A DNA stretch of 64,000 nt from Streptomyces sp. NBC_00287 (GTDB lineage: Bacteria > Actinomycetota > Actinomycetes > Streptomycetales > Streptomycetaceae): the NCBI RefSeq assembly GCF_036173105.1, contig NZ_CP108053.1, forward strand, positions 4,340,001 through 4,404,000, in the 5' to 3' direction. A program made the translations under genes and the position numbers. Shown here one piece after another: positions 8,116 to 15,604 of this stretch; positions within the stretch are counted from its first letter, which is position 1; each line of letters starts with the position of its first letter. The notes under the pieces are model-generated. The model was not told where the DNA came from, did no database searches, and saw nothing but the letters and a program-made list of their open reading frames with translations.

Positions 8116-9080
8116 AGCAGCCGCCGGAAGCCGAACCACACGGCGATGACGGCGGCCACAGCGAAGGCGCCCATCTTGTAGTCGCTGCCCCCGCTGTCAC
8201 CGGAACTCCCGTCGGCGGACGGCGACTTGGAGTCCCCACCGCCACCGCCACCGGAGTCGCCCCCGGGCGCGTCCTCCGGCTCGACCGAACTCTCCGCCCC
8301 TTCGGCGCCGTACATGAGCTTCGAGCCGTCCGCGGTGTAGGTGACGGACTCGCCCTGGCCCAGGAACGGCACGCTCAGACGGCCGGTCCTCTTGAGGTCG
8401 CCGCCGTTCCAGTCGTAGGCGGCGGCGCCGAAGTAGCTGCGGACGACGAGCTTCTTGCCGTCGGGCGAGAGGGTGGCGTCGGTGGCCTGGAGGTTCTCGA
8501 TGGTGGCGATGGGCTTGAAGACGTTCGTGCCGGAGGCGGAGAGCTCGGTCGGACCCTCGTAGAGGTGCCCGTTCCCGTCCTTCTTGTCCACGATGTAGAC
8601 GCGCCCGGTCTTCGGATGCACGACGAGCGACTCGGCGTCCCGCGCCCCGTCCTGATACTTCACCACGTACTGCGTGGCCTTGATCGTCAGGTCCCGCAGC
8701 TCCTTGGGCTCGGGGAGCTGGTAGATCCAGACGTGCGGCCAGGTGCCGCCGAGGTTGTCGCCGATGTCGCCGACGTAGAGCTGGTTGCCAGGGCCGACGG
8801 AGATCGCCTCGACGTCTCGGGGGGCGCCGACGCCGGTCATGGTGATCGTGGCGACGGTCTCGCCGGTGGCGCTGTCGACGGCGTAGAGGTAGGCGCCGTC
8901 GTCGCTGTCGTTGTGGGTCCAGTAGATGCCGGGGTGCTGACGCGAGGCGGCGAGACCGCTGGACTCGGTGATGCGCGGGTCCTTGATGGTGAAGCCGTCG
9001 TCGCCGTCGGCGGCGGAGGCGGGCACGGCGAGCGCGCCCACGAACAGGGCGGCGGCGAGGACGGCGAAGGGTCGGCGCAT
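8103..9080 (-). CDS. Secreted, membrane-anchored beta-propeller protein
   Basis: A 325-residue protein. A classic signal peptide ends at PASA-ADG (about residue 24). The body (ITESSGLAASRQHPGIYWTH, NQLYVGDIGDN, RVYIVDKKDGNGHLYEG) looks like a six-bladed propeller of the esterase-like phytase or WD40-like class. A Gly/Ser-rich linker (GGDSGGGGGGDS) leads to a C-terminal membrane helix (AFAVAAVIAVWFGF) and the basic tail RRLLRRR. This layout means export, with anchoring to the outer face of the cell membrane. The ATG at 9080 is the only start that keeps the signal peptide. The substrate or ligand is unknown. Confidence 0.8.
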   Translation of the reverse strand: MRRPFAVLAAALFVGALAVPASAADGDDGFTIKDPRITESSGLAASRQHPGIYWTHNDSDDGAYLYAVDSATGETVATITMTGVGAPRDVEAISVGPGNQLYVGDIGDNLGGTWPHVWIYQLPEPKELRDLTIKATQYVVKYQDGARDAESLVVHPKTGRVYIVDKKDGNGHLYEGPTELSASGTNVFKPIATIENLQATDATLSPDGKKLVVRSYFGAAAYDWNGGDLKRTGRLSVPFLGQGESVTYTADGSKLMYGAEGAESSVEPEDAPGGDSGGGGGGDSKSPSADGSSGDSGGSDYKMGAFAVAAVIAVWFGFRRLLRRR

Positions 9081-9170
9081 GCCGTCAAGCCTGCCATCCC
9101 GCCCTGTCGTTCGGCGGGGCGTGTCCGGCCTCACACCCCACCCGCCCCGCCGATCGTCCATCATGAGCGG

Positions 9171-9845
9171 ATGCTCAGGTTCATGCCCGTCGGTGATTCC
9201 CAGACAATCGGAAGCGCGGGCGAACACACCTGGCGCTACCGACTGTGGCAGCACCTGCGCGATACGTACGGCGGCCCCTTCACCTTGGTCGGCCCGCGCG
9301 AGGAGCTGTACGACAAGGCGACGGACACCCCCACCTCGTACGAGTACGCCGACCCCGACTTCCCCCGGGCCCACCTGGCCGGCTGGGGCGAGGGCTGGCT
9401 GCACATGGCCCCGCTGATCGGCGAGGCGGTGCGATCGTCCCGTGCGGACGTGCTCCTGGTCTCCCTGGGCCTGATAGACCTGGGCTTCTACACGAACGCG
9501 GAGCAGACGGCGGAGAACGTACGCCGCTTTGTGACGGAGGCACGGGCGGCCCGGCCGAAGGTGCGGATGGCGATCCTCCCGGTGATCCCGAACATCCGAG
9601 CAGAGTCCGAGCCCGCCTTCGGCGCCCAGGTGACCCTCTTCAACGAACTCCTGGCGAAAGCAGTGGCCGACCTGGACGAGCCCCGGTCCTCGCTGCTGCT
9701 GACGTCGCCGCCGGAGTCGTACGACATCAACTTCGACACCTATGACGGGACCCACCCGAACGCGAGCGGCGAGCACAAGATCGCGGCGGCGTTCGCGGAG
9801 GCGATGTGGCAGGCGTGGGGTCTGGGGGAGCGGTACGGGGACTGA
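9171..9845 (+). CDS. SGNH/GDSL-family hydrolase
   Basis: A 224-residue esterase-like protein. Block I is MPVGDSQTIG with the catalytic Ser in GDS. A middle block reads LLVSLGLIDLG, and the terminal Asp/His block is DTYDGTHPNASGEHKIA. There is no signal peptide, so it is probably cytoplasmic. The start ATG at 9171 follows GAGCGG; an internal ATG at 9183 would still keep the motif. It is divergent from the propeller protein with 90 bases between. The family cleaves acyl or acetyl esters, and the substrate here cannot be told. Confidence 0.85.
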   Translation: MLRFMPVGDSQTIGSAGEHTWRYRLWQHLRDTYGGPFTLVGPREELYDKATDTPTSYEYADPDFPRAHLAGWGEGWLHMAPLIGEAVRSSRADVLLVSLGLIDLGFYTNAEQTAENVRRFVTEARAARPKVRMAILPVIPNIRAESEPAFGAQVTLFNELLAKAVADLDEPRSSLLLTSPPESYDINFDTYDGTHPNASGEHKIAAAFAEAMWQAWGLGERYGD

Positions 9846-9930
9846 GTTCCTTACGTGACCTGGTCACCGTGCGTATCGTTGTACTGCGCGGCTGCATCTG
9901 TCCGTGGGGCAGCCGGGGAGGAGCGCCACG

Positions 9931-10518
9931 ATGATCGTCGCAGAAGACAGGATCGAGATGGCCGAAGTCAGCGGCGAGCTCACTCTGGACGTCATGTTCG
10001 AGTGGCTTGAGAAGATGCCCATCCCCGAGGGAACAAAGGTCGAGATCGTCGGGGGAAACATCTTCATGTCACCGCAGCGGCACACCCACTTCCAGATCAT
10101 CTTCGACATTCTGGAGCAGCTGCGCGCCACATACCCCCGCAAGCGGCTGGCATCAGACGTGCGGATCGATTTCCCCGGGCACCTGAACGGCTTCGCCTCC
10201 GACGTAGCGGCTGTGGCCGACCGCTCGGTGAAAGACGGCAAAGGGCGCTGGCGCTATCAGGACGTCGAGTTCGTGGCCGAGGTGATCTCCAAGGACACCG
10301 GCCAGAACGACTACGGCCCCAAGAAGACCGCCTACGCCACCGCCGAGGTCGCTGTCTACCTGGTCGCCGACCCCTATCAGGGCCGCTGCCACATCTACAC
10401 CGACCCCAAGGACGGCGACTACCAGGTGGAGACGACCGTCCCCTTCGGCAAGGACCTCGACCTCACCGGCACCGTCGTCGGCCTCGTCCTGAAGACCGAC
10501 GAGTTCCCGCGCGACTGA
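9931..10518 (+). CDS. Uma2-family (DUF820) PD-(D/E)XK nuclease-like protein
   Basis: A 195-residue protein. The fold motifs are KVEIVGGNIFMSP (about 32-44), SDVAAVAD (about 87), EFVAEVISKDTGQNDYGPKK (about 112-131) with the E-x-S and D...K residues of the restriction-endonuclease core, and VAVYLVAD. The family is common in Streptomyces and cyanobacteria, often in many copies, and its biological role is unsettled. I chose the ATG at 9931 because GGGGAGGAGC lies 7-15 bases upstream; an upstream GTG (9904) has no such site. The following gene is 14 bases downstream. Confidence 0.85.
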   Translation: MIVAEDRIEMAEVSGELTLDVMFEWLEKMPIPEGTKVEIVGGNIFMSPQRHTHFQIIFDILEQLRATYPRKRLASDVRIDFPGHLNGFASDVAAVADRSVKDGKGRWRYQDVEFVAEVISKDTGQNDYGPKKTAYATAEVAVYLVADPYQGRCHIYTDPKDGDYQVETTVPFGKDLDLTGTVVGLVLKTDEFPRD

Positions 10519-10532
10519 CACAATCAGGCCGC

Positions 10533-11153
10533 ATGGCGATCATTCATCACACCACCCTCAAGCCCTCCAAGCTCGAACTGCTCACCACCTGGCTGCCCAC
10601 CCGCCCCTGGTATGTCGGCGAGGGCACACCGGAGTTGACCAAGGCCGGTGGCTTCCGGCTGGACGACCCCGAGGGCGAGGTCGGGATCGAGTTCATGGTG
10701 GTGGGCGATGCCGACGGGGTCACGTACCTCGTCCCCCTCACCTATCGCGGCACCCCTCTCGACGGTGCCGAACACGCCCTCGTCGGGACCATGGAGCACG
10801 GAGTGCTCGGCAAGCGCTGGGCCTATGACGGCTGCCATGACCCGGTGCTGGTCGCCGAGTTGTTCGCCCTGATCGAGGGGCGCGCCCAGGCGCAGGCGCA
10901 GAGCGTCGACAACACCCCGGACCACGAGATCGCCCGCTCCTACTCCGGCCCCGGCAACCTCTTGGCGCACGGACCCGCCGTGGACGACGAGACCGGCACC
11001 GAGATCACCGCCCAGGACGGCACCACCCTCCGCCTCCACCGCCGCCTCGGCCTCCCCGACGCCCCGCCCCCGGGCGCCCTCGGTCATGTCTCCGGGCACT
11101 GGACGGCGCAGGACGGCACCCGCGTACGGAGCCTGTTCGCCGAACTGCGTTAA
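10533..11153 (+). CDS. Maltokinase N-terminal cap-like domain protein
   Basis: A 206-residue protein that resembles the N-terminal cap domain of maltokinase (Mak). It starts MAIIHHTTLKPSKLELLTTW, followed by WYVGEGTPELTKAGGFRLDD and a segment like VTYLVPLTYRGTPLDGAEHA. The kinase domain itself is absent, so it cannot be a sugar kinase on its own. Stand-alone caps of this type (also called CG0192-related) are frequent in actinobacteria and their role is unknown. It is 14 bases after the Uma2 gene and 45 bases before an aldo/keto reductase, all on one strand. Confidence 0.75.
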   Translation: MAIIHHTTLKPSKLELLTTWLPTRPWYVGEGTPELTKAGGFRLDDPEGEVGIEFMVVGDADGVTYLVPLTYRGTPLDGAEHALVGTMEHGVLGKRWAYDGCHDPVLVAELFALIEGRAQAQAQSVDNTPDHEIARSYSGPGNLLAHGPAVDDETGTEITAQDGTTLRLHRRLGLPDAPPPGALGHVSGHWTAQDGTRVRSLFAELR

Positions 11154-11198
11154 AGGTCGCTTGCTTCGAGTCCGCTCTACGGCGTTGGCTGGTCAGTC

Positions 11199-12188
11199 AT
11201 GAAGTACACGCAACTCGGACGCACGGGACTCAAGGTCAGCCGACTCGTCCTCGGCACCATGAACTTCGGACCGCAGACCGACGAAGCCGACAGCCACGCG
11301 ATCATGGACGCGGCGCTGGACGCGGGCATCAACTTCTTCGACACCGCCAACGTGTACGGCTGGGCCGAGAACAAGGGCCGTACCGAGTCGATCATCGGCA
11401 GCTGGTTCGCCAAGGGCGGCGACCGCCGGGACAAGGTCGTCCTCGCCACCAAGGTGTACGGCAACATGGGCGCCGACGGCGAGGCCTGGCCGAACCACGA
11501 CAAACTGTCGGCGCTCAACATCCGCCGGGCCGTCGACGCCTCGCTGAAGCGGCTCGGCACGGACTACATCGACATCTACCAGTTCCATCACATCGACCGG
11601 AACACCCCGTTCGAGGAGATCTGGCAGGCCATCGACGTCCTCGTCCAGCAGGGCAAGATCCTCTACGCCGGTTCCAGCAACTTCCCCGGCTACAAGATCG
11701 CCCAGGCCAACGAAGTCGCCGCCCGCCGCGGCTCCTACGGCCTGGTCACCGAGCAGTGCCTGTACAACCTCTACGAGCGCCGCGCCGAGATGGAGGTCAT
11801 CCCGGCCGCGCAGGACTACGGGCTCGGCGTCATCCCGTGGTCACCGCTGCACGGCGGCCTGCTCGGCGGCGTGATCAAGAAGGAGACGGAGGGCGGGCGG
11901 CGTGCCTCGGGCCGAGCCGCGGACACCCTCGCGGACCCGGCCGCCCGGGCCCGGCTCCAGTCCTACGAGGATCTGCTGGACAAGCACGGCGTGGAGCCCG
12001 GCGAGGCGGCGCTGGCCTGGCTCCTCACGCGGCCCGGTGTCACCGGCCCCATCGTCGGCCCGCGTACGGCGCAGCAGCTCGACTCCGCGCTGAAGGCGGT
12101 CGAGCTGGAGCTGAGCGAGGAGCTGCTGACGGGCCTGGACGAGATCTTCCCTGGTCCGGGGCCGTCTCCGGAGGCCTTCGCCTGGTAG
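11199..12188 (+). CDS. Aldo/keto reductase
   Basis: A 329-residue NADPH-dependent oxidoreductase with a (beta/alpha)8 barrel. The catalytic residues are visible: Asp and Tyr in NFFDTANVYG (about 47-56), Lys in LATKVYG (about 88) and His in IYQFHHID (about 127). The C-terminal coenzyme signature is GPIVGPRTAQQLDSALKA. The N-terminus MKYTQLGRTGLKVSRLVLG is typical of the AKR11/YajO-like group. Its substrate is probably an aldehyde or ketone of unknown identity. A terminator hairpin follows. Confidence 0.9.
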   Translation: MKYTQLGRTGLKVSRLVLGTMNFGPQTDEADSHAIMDAALDAGINFFDTANVYGWAENKGRTESIIGSWFAKGGDRRDKVVLATKVYGNMGADGEAWPNHDKLSALNIRRAVDASLKRLGTDYIDIYQFHHIDRNTPFEEIWQAIDVLVQQGKILYAGSSNFPGYKIAQANEVAARRGSYGLVTEQCLYNLYERRAEMEVIPAAQDYGLGVIPWSPLHGGLLGGVIKKETEGGRRASGRAADTLADPAARARLQSYEDLLDKHGVEPGEAALAWLLTRPGVTGPIVGPRTAQQLDSALKAVELELSEELLTGLDEIFPGPGPSPEAFAW

Positions 12189-12197
12189 CAGCCCTCT

Positions 12198-12232
12198 AGT
12201 GGGGGGCACCCGCACACGGGGCGCCCCCTACT
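12198..12232. terminator. Hairpin after aldo/keto reductase
   Basis: AGTGGGGGGC (12198-12207) pairs with GCCCCCTACT (12223-12232), with one G-T wobble. It ends the aldo/keto reductase transcript. Its right arm overlaps the last codons of the tiny convergent gene at 12228-12317. Confidence 0.65.
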
Positions 12233-12317
12233 GACCTACCGCCGCCGCCAACGCGATCACAACGAACATCAGCACAAGCACACCGGCCATGATCCGGTTC
12301 CGGGTTTTCGGGTCCAC
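12228..12317 (-). CDS. 29-residue single-span membrane peptide
   Basis: A 29-codon gene with a GTG start at 12317, reading (M)DPKTRNRIMAGVLVLMFV and then VIALAAAVGQ before a TAG stop. Seven charged or polar residues precede one hydrophobic helix of about 18 residues, so it should sit in the membrane with its N-terminus inside. Codons are typical of Streptomyces. TAGGCT lies exactly 6 bases before the GTG, the leaderless-promoter layout, and its TAG is the stop codon of the upstream ligase gene. The function is unknown. I rest the call on coding-like composition, start signal and context. Confidence 0.6.
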   Translation of the reverse strand: MDPKTRNRIMAGVLVLMFVVIALAAAVGQ

Positions 12318-12326
12318 ACCCCGAGC

Positions 12327-12899
12327 CTAACCGCCCGCCCCGAGCGCCCAACGGGCGACCGTCTCGTACCGCGGCTCCTCCCCCGGCACCCCGGACCTCG
12401 GCAGGTGGCTGCGCACCAGTACCAGCTCCCCGACCGTCCAGGTGCGGCTCGTGAAGTCGTCCAGGGCCGTTACGCAGGGCCGGGTGTCCACCGCCCTCCG
12501 GCTGCGCGCCACCGTCAGATGCGCCTTGTACCGCCGGTGCTCCCCCATCGCCACCCCGGCCTTCCGGCCCGCCGCCTCCGCCCGGTCGGCCAGCAGCCGC
12601 ATGCTCGGCACATCCCCGTCCGCCCCCACCCACAGCGCCCTGCCGTGCCCGAACTGCCCACCCCCGCGCAGGGCCAGCCGGAAGGGCTCACTCCGGTGCG
12701 CGGCCCGCTCCAGTCGAAGAGACAGATCCGGTACGACGTCGTCGTCGACCTCACCGTAGAAGGCGAGCGTGAAGTGCCACCCGGGGCGCCCGGTCCAGCG
12801 CAGCGCGTCCGCCCCCGACAGCTTCTTCAACTGATCGACCTCAACGGCCAGTTCACGGGAAACATCCTCCGGCAGGAGCAGCGCGGCGAAGAGTCTCAT
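12327..12899 (-). CDS. thpR: RNA 2',3'-cyclic phosphodiesterase (2'-5' RNA ligase family)
   Basis: A 190-residue two-histidine phosphoesterase. Both H-x-T-x motifs are present: HFTLAF at about residue 43 and HLTVAR at about 127. The N-terminus MRLFAALLLPEDV is the family hallmark. The bacterial family opens 2',3'-cyclic phosphates and can ligate 2'-5' RNA ends in vitro. The ATG at 12899 is the family start. It is divergent from a GNAT gene, with 25 bases between the starts, so the two promoters must overlap. Its stop codon TAG forms the first half of the next gene's -10 box. Confidence 0.92.
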   Translation of the reverse strand: MRLFAALLLPEDVSRELAVEVDQLKKLSGADALRWTGRPGWHFTLAFYGEVDDDVVPDLSLRLERAAHRSEPFRLALRGGGQFGHGRALWVGADGDVPSMRLLADRAEAAGRKAGVAMGEHRRYKAHLTVARSRRAVDTRPCVTALDDFTSRTWTVGELVLVRSHLPRSGVPGEEPRYETVARWALGAGG

Positions 12900-12924
12900 G
12901 GCCCCAGCCTGCCACCATGGGGGC

Positions 12925-13449
12925 ATGGAGATCATCATCAGGGACGGTGGGCCCGACGACATCCCCGCGATACTCGGCATGCTCGACAGCGGTGTCGAGT
13001 GGCTGGTGTCACAGGGGCGCAGCGGGCAATGGGGGAGCAAGCCCCTGTCGGAGAATCCGAAGGTCGCGGAGTCGGTCGCCCGGTACATGGCCGAGGGCGC
13101 CGCGTTCATCGCAGAAGCCGACGGGGTGCCGGCCGGCGCGCTCACCCTCACCGATGCGCCCGGCGCCTATCTGTCCCATCTTCCGCCGCCCGGAGAGCCG
13201 GAGCGGTACATCCACTGGCTCACCTCCGACCGCCGTTTCCAGGGGCACGGCGTCGGCAGCGCCCTGCTCGCACACGCCGCCGAGGTGACCCGGCGGGCGG
13301 GCATAGGCCTGCTGCGGGTGGACTGCTACGTCGGCGGCGACGGCAAACTCGTCGCCTACTACGAGCGCCACGGCTTCTCCCCGACGGACACGTACACCAC
13401 CGGGGAGAACAACGACTGGCCGGGACAGGTGCTGGCCATGCGCGTGTAG
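12925..13449 (+). CDS. GNAT-family N-acetyltransferase
   Basis: A 174-residue acetyltransferase. The acetyl-CoA binding motif A is WLTSDRRFQGHGVGSALLAHA (Q/R-x-x-G-x-G/A form: RFQGHGVG, about 105-112), followed by motif B around LRVDCYVGGDGKLVAYYERHGF. There is no signal peptide. The ATG at 12925 fits the family N-terminus (MEIIIRDGGPDDIPAILGM); the ATG 8 bases earlier is out of frame. The acceptor is unknown. The ALTLTD and WLTSDRRF strands resemble GNATs that act on small molecules rather than on ribosomal proteins. Confidence 0.85.
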   Translation: MEIIIRDGGPDDIPAILGMLDSGVEWLVSQGRSGQWGSKPLSENPKVAESVARYMAEGAAFIAEADGVPAGALTLTDAPGAYLSHLPPPGEPERYIHWLTSDRRFQGHGVGSALLAHAAEVTRRAGIGLLRVDCYVGGDGKLVAYYERHGFSPTDTYTTGENNDWPGQVLAMRV

Positions 13450-13458
13450 CCGTACGGC

Positions 13459-14808
13459 TCACGCCGCCGGTGCGAGCTGTTCCCGCTCTCTGGGGACGAA
13501 GCGGACCGCCGGATGTCCGCCGTTCCAGCCCACCGTCAGCCGTAGATTGCCGACTCGGGCCAGGACCAGGCCGATCACGATCGCCGCGAGTGCGGCGATG
13601 GCGCCGCCGGCGGCCAGGCCCGCTCGGACTCCGTAGGCGTCGGTGATCCAGCCGGCGATCGGGGCTCCCAGGGGCGCGCCGCCCATGAACACCATCATGT
13701 ACAGGGACATCACCCGGCCGCGCATGGCCGGGTCGGTGCTCAGTTGGACGCTGCTGTTGGCGGTGACGTTGACCGTCATGCCGAACATCCCGATCGGGAC
13801 CATGAGCAGGGCGAACAGCCACAGCGAGGGGGCGAGCGCGGCCGCGATCTCCAGCGTGCCGAAGGCCACCGCGCCCGCGACCAGCACCCTCAGTCGGGCG
13901 GTGCCGCGGCGGGCGGCGAGCAGGGCGCCCGACAGGGAGCCCACCGCCATCAGGGTGTTGAACAGGCTGTAGGAGCCGGCGCCCGCGTGGAAGACGTCGT
14001 CGGCGAAGGCGGAGAGGTAGACGGGGAAGTTGAAGCCGAAGGTGCTGACGAAGCCGACCAGGACGATCGTCCAGATCAGCTCCGGGCGCCCGGCGACGTA
14101 CCGCAGGCCCTCTCTCATCTGGCCCTTGCCGCGCGGGGCGCGCTCGACGGAGTGCAGGTCGCGGGCGCGCATCAGCAGCAGCCCGGCGATGGGCGCGACG
14201 AAGGAGAGGCCGTTGAAGAGGAAGGCCCATCCCGTGCCCACGCCGGTGATCATCAGGCCGGCCACCGCAGGGCCGACGAGCCGCGCGGACTGGAAGTTCG
14301 CCGAGTTGAGGCTGACCGCGTTCTGGAGCTGGTCGGGGCCGACCATCTCGGTGACGAAGGTCTGCCGGGCCGGGTTGTCGACGACCGTCGCGAGGCCTAC
14401 GGCGAAGGCGGCGACGTAGACGTGCCAGACCTCGACATGTCCGCTCAGCGTCAAAAAGGCGAGGGCGAGGCCGGTCACGGCCATCGACGTCTGGGTCACG
14501 AGCAGCGTGGGCCGCTTGGGCAGCCGGTCGACGAGGACACCGCCGTAGAGGCCGAAGAGCAGCATCGGCAGGAACTGCAGAGCCGTCGTTATACCGACGG
14601 CGGTCGCGGAGCCGGTGAGGCTGAGGACCAGCCAGTCCTGGGCGATGCGCTGCATCCAGGTGCCGGTGTTGGAGACGACCTGTCCGATGAAGAACAGGCG
14701 GTAGTTCCGGACGCCCAGCGAGCTGAACATCGAAGACTTGGAAGACTGGGCAGACTTGGTAGGGGTGGTCGGTGCGGGGGCGGAAGCTGCTCCGGATCCC
14801 GTACTCAA
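13459..14808 (-). CDS. MFS efflux transporter
   Basis: A 449-residue, 12-span major facilitator. The first helix is NYRLFFIGQVVSNTGTWMQR and the conserved loop 2-3 motif is GGVLVDRLPKRPTLL. It belongs to the enterobactin-exporter-like MFS group often found beside MarR genes. It uses a TTG start at 14808: AAGGAGG lies 9 bases upstream, whereas no ATG or GTG sits nearby. It is 21 bases after the MarR gene, on the same strand, so a marR-efflux operon is likely. The drug is unknown. Confidence 0.9.
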   Translation of the reverse strand: MSTGSGAASAPAPTTPTKSAQSSKSSMFSSLGVRNYRLFFIGQVVSNTGTWMQRIAQDWLVLSLTGSATAVGITTALQFLPMLLFGLYGGVLVDRLPKRPTLLVTQTSMAVTGLALAFLTLSGHVEVWHVYVAAFAVGLATVVDNPARQTFVTEMVGPDQLQNAVSLNSANFQSARLVGPAVAGLMITGVGTGWAFLFNGLSFVAPIAGLLLMRARDLHSVERAPRGKGQMREGLRYVAGRPELIWTIVLVGFVSTFGFNFPVYLSAFADDVFHAGAGSYSLFNTLMAVGSLSGALLAARRGTARLRVLVAGAVAFGTLEIAAALAPSLWLFALLMVPIGMFGMTVNVTANSSVQLSTDPAMRGRVMSLYMMVFMGGAPLGAPIAGWITDAYGVRAGLAAGGAIAALAAIVIGLVLARVGNLRLTVGWNGGHPAVRFVPREREQLAPAA

Positions 14809-14829
14809 AAGGGTTCGCCTCCTTCAGGC

Positions 14830-15267
14830 TTACAGATGCGCCAGCTTCTCCAGCACGGGGGCGGCGGCGCGGAGTTTCGCCCACTCGTCCTCGTCGAGGC
14901 CGTCGACCAGGGTGGCCAGGAAGGCGTTGCGCTTGGCGCGGCTCTCGGCGAGCATCGCCTCGGCCTGTTCCGTCTTCGTGACGACCTTCTGGCGCCGGTC
15001 CTCGGGGTGCGGCTCAAGCCGGACCAGCCCCTTGGCCTCCAGCAACGCGACGATGCGGGTCATCGACGGCGGCTGGACATGCTCCTTGCGGGCGAGCTCG
15101 CCCGGGGTGGCCTGGCCGCAGTTGGAGAGGGTGCCGAGCACCGACATCTCGGTCGGGCTCAGCGACTCGTCGACCCGCTGGTGCTTGAGTCGGCGGGACA
15201 GCCGCATGACAGCGGATCGCAAAGAGTTCACGGCGGCAGCGTCGTCGCCATGGGTAAGGTCCGACAT
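14830..15267 (-). CDS. MarR-family regulator of the adjacent efflux pump
   Basis: A 145-residue winged-helix protein. The recognition helix region is LARKEHVQPPSMTRIVALLE and the wing is EPHPEDRRQKVVTKTEQ with the family D-R-R motif. It is the first gene of an operon with the MFS pump. In the family such a protein represses its own operon until a phenolic or drug-like ligand binds. Its ATG (15267) has no Shine-Dalgarno, and TAACCT lies 7 bases upstream, overlapping the inverted repeat at 15271-15300. Confidence 0.92.
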   Translation of the reverse strand: MSDLTHGDDAAAVNSLRSAVMRLSRRLKHQRVDESLSPTEMSVLGTLSNCGQATPGELARKEHVQPPSMTRIVALLEAKGLVRLEPHPEDRRQKVVTKTEQAEAMLAESRAKRNAFLATLVDGLDEDEWAKLRAAAPVLEKLAHL

Positions 15268-15270
15268 GTT

Positions 15271-15300
15271 CTTTAGGTTAACTCATTACCCTGACTAAAG
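15271..15300. promoter_or_regulatory. Candidate MarR operator over the marR -10 box
   Basis: CTTTAG (15271-15276) and CTAAAG (15295-15300) are perfect inverted arms 18 bases apart, enclosing a second imperfect palindrome GGTTAACTCATTACC. The presumed -10 box TAACCT of the marR gene lies inside, so binding here would block transcription. This fits autorepression, but it is inferred from position and symmetry only. Confidence 0.5.
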
Positions 15301-15421
15301 ACCACCCTGACACGCACAAATGCCCGTGACCCTGGCCACTGAACCACCTCGTCACCCGTATGAGTGAGCTGAATCCGGAAAGTGACGCGCGGCCCGGCCA
15401 CCTGAGGTGACCCTCGTATGC

Positions 15422-15604
15422 ATGGGGACCAGCGTGCTCAGCCTGCGGATGGACGGGGAGCTGCTCGAACGGCTCCGGCACCATGCGGCCAAAAGGGGAA
15501 TGAGCGTCCAGGACTATGTGGTCCGGACGCTCATTCGGGACGACTTCGACGAGCGGTTCCAGACCGCCGTGGAAGAGACAGAGAAGTTCTACGGCCTTAC
15601 GTGA
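15422..15604 (+). CDS. Ribbon-helix-helix (CopG-like) DNA-binding protein, possible orphan antitoxin
   Basis: A 60-residue protein. The beta strand and two helices of a ribbon-helix-helix domain are clear: SVLSLRMDGELLERLRHHAA followed by KRGMSVQDYVVRTLIRDDF. A short acidic tail (ETEKFYGLT) follows. Proteins of this kind are annotated as antitoxins, yet no toxin gene is adjacent: the next gene is a convergent purine permease that overlaps its end by 8 bases. I chose ATG 15422 over the ATG at 15418 (out of frame) and the GTG at 15407 because GAGGTGA precedes it. It could equally be a stand-alone autoregulator. Confidence 0.75.
   Translation: MGTSVLSLRMDGELLERLRHHAAKRGMSVQDYVVRTLIRDDFDERFQTAVEETEKFYGLT

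Noticed and set aside
11154..11198. CTTCGAGTCC stretch resembling a tRNA T-loop
   Set aside because: No acceptor, anticodon or D arm can be built around it; it lies only 45 bases from the aldo/keto reductase start.
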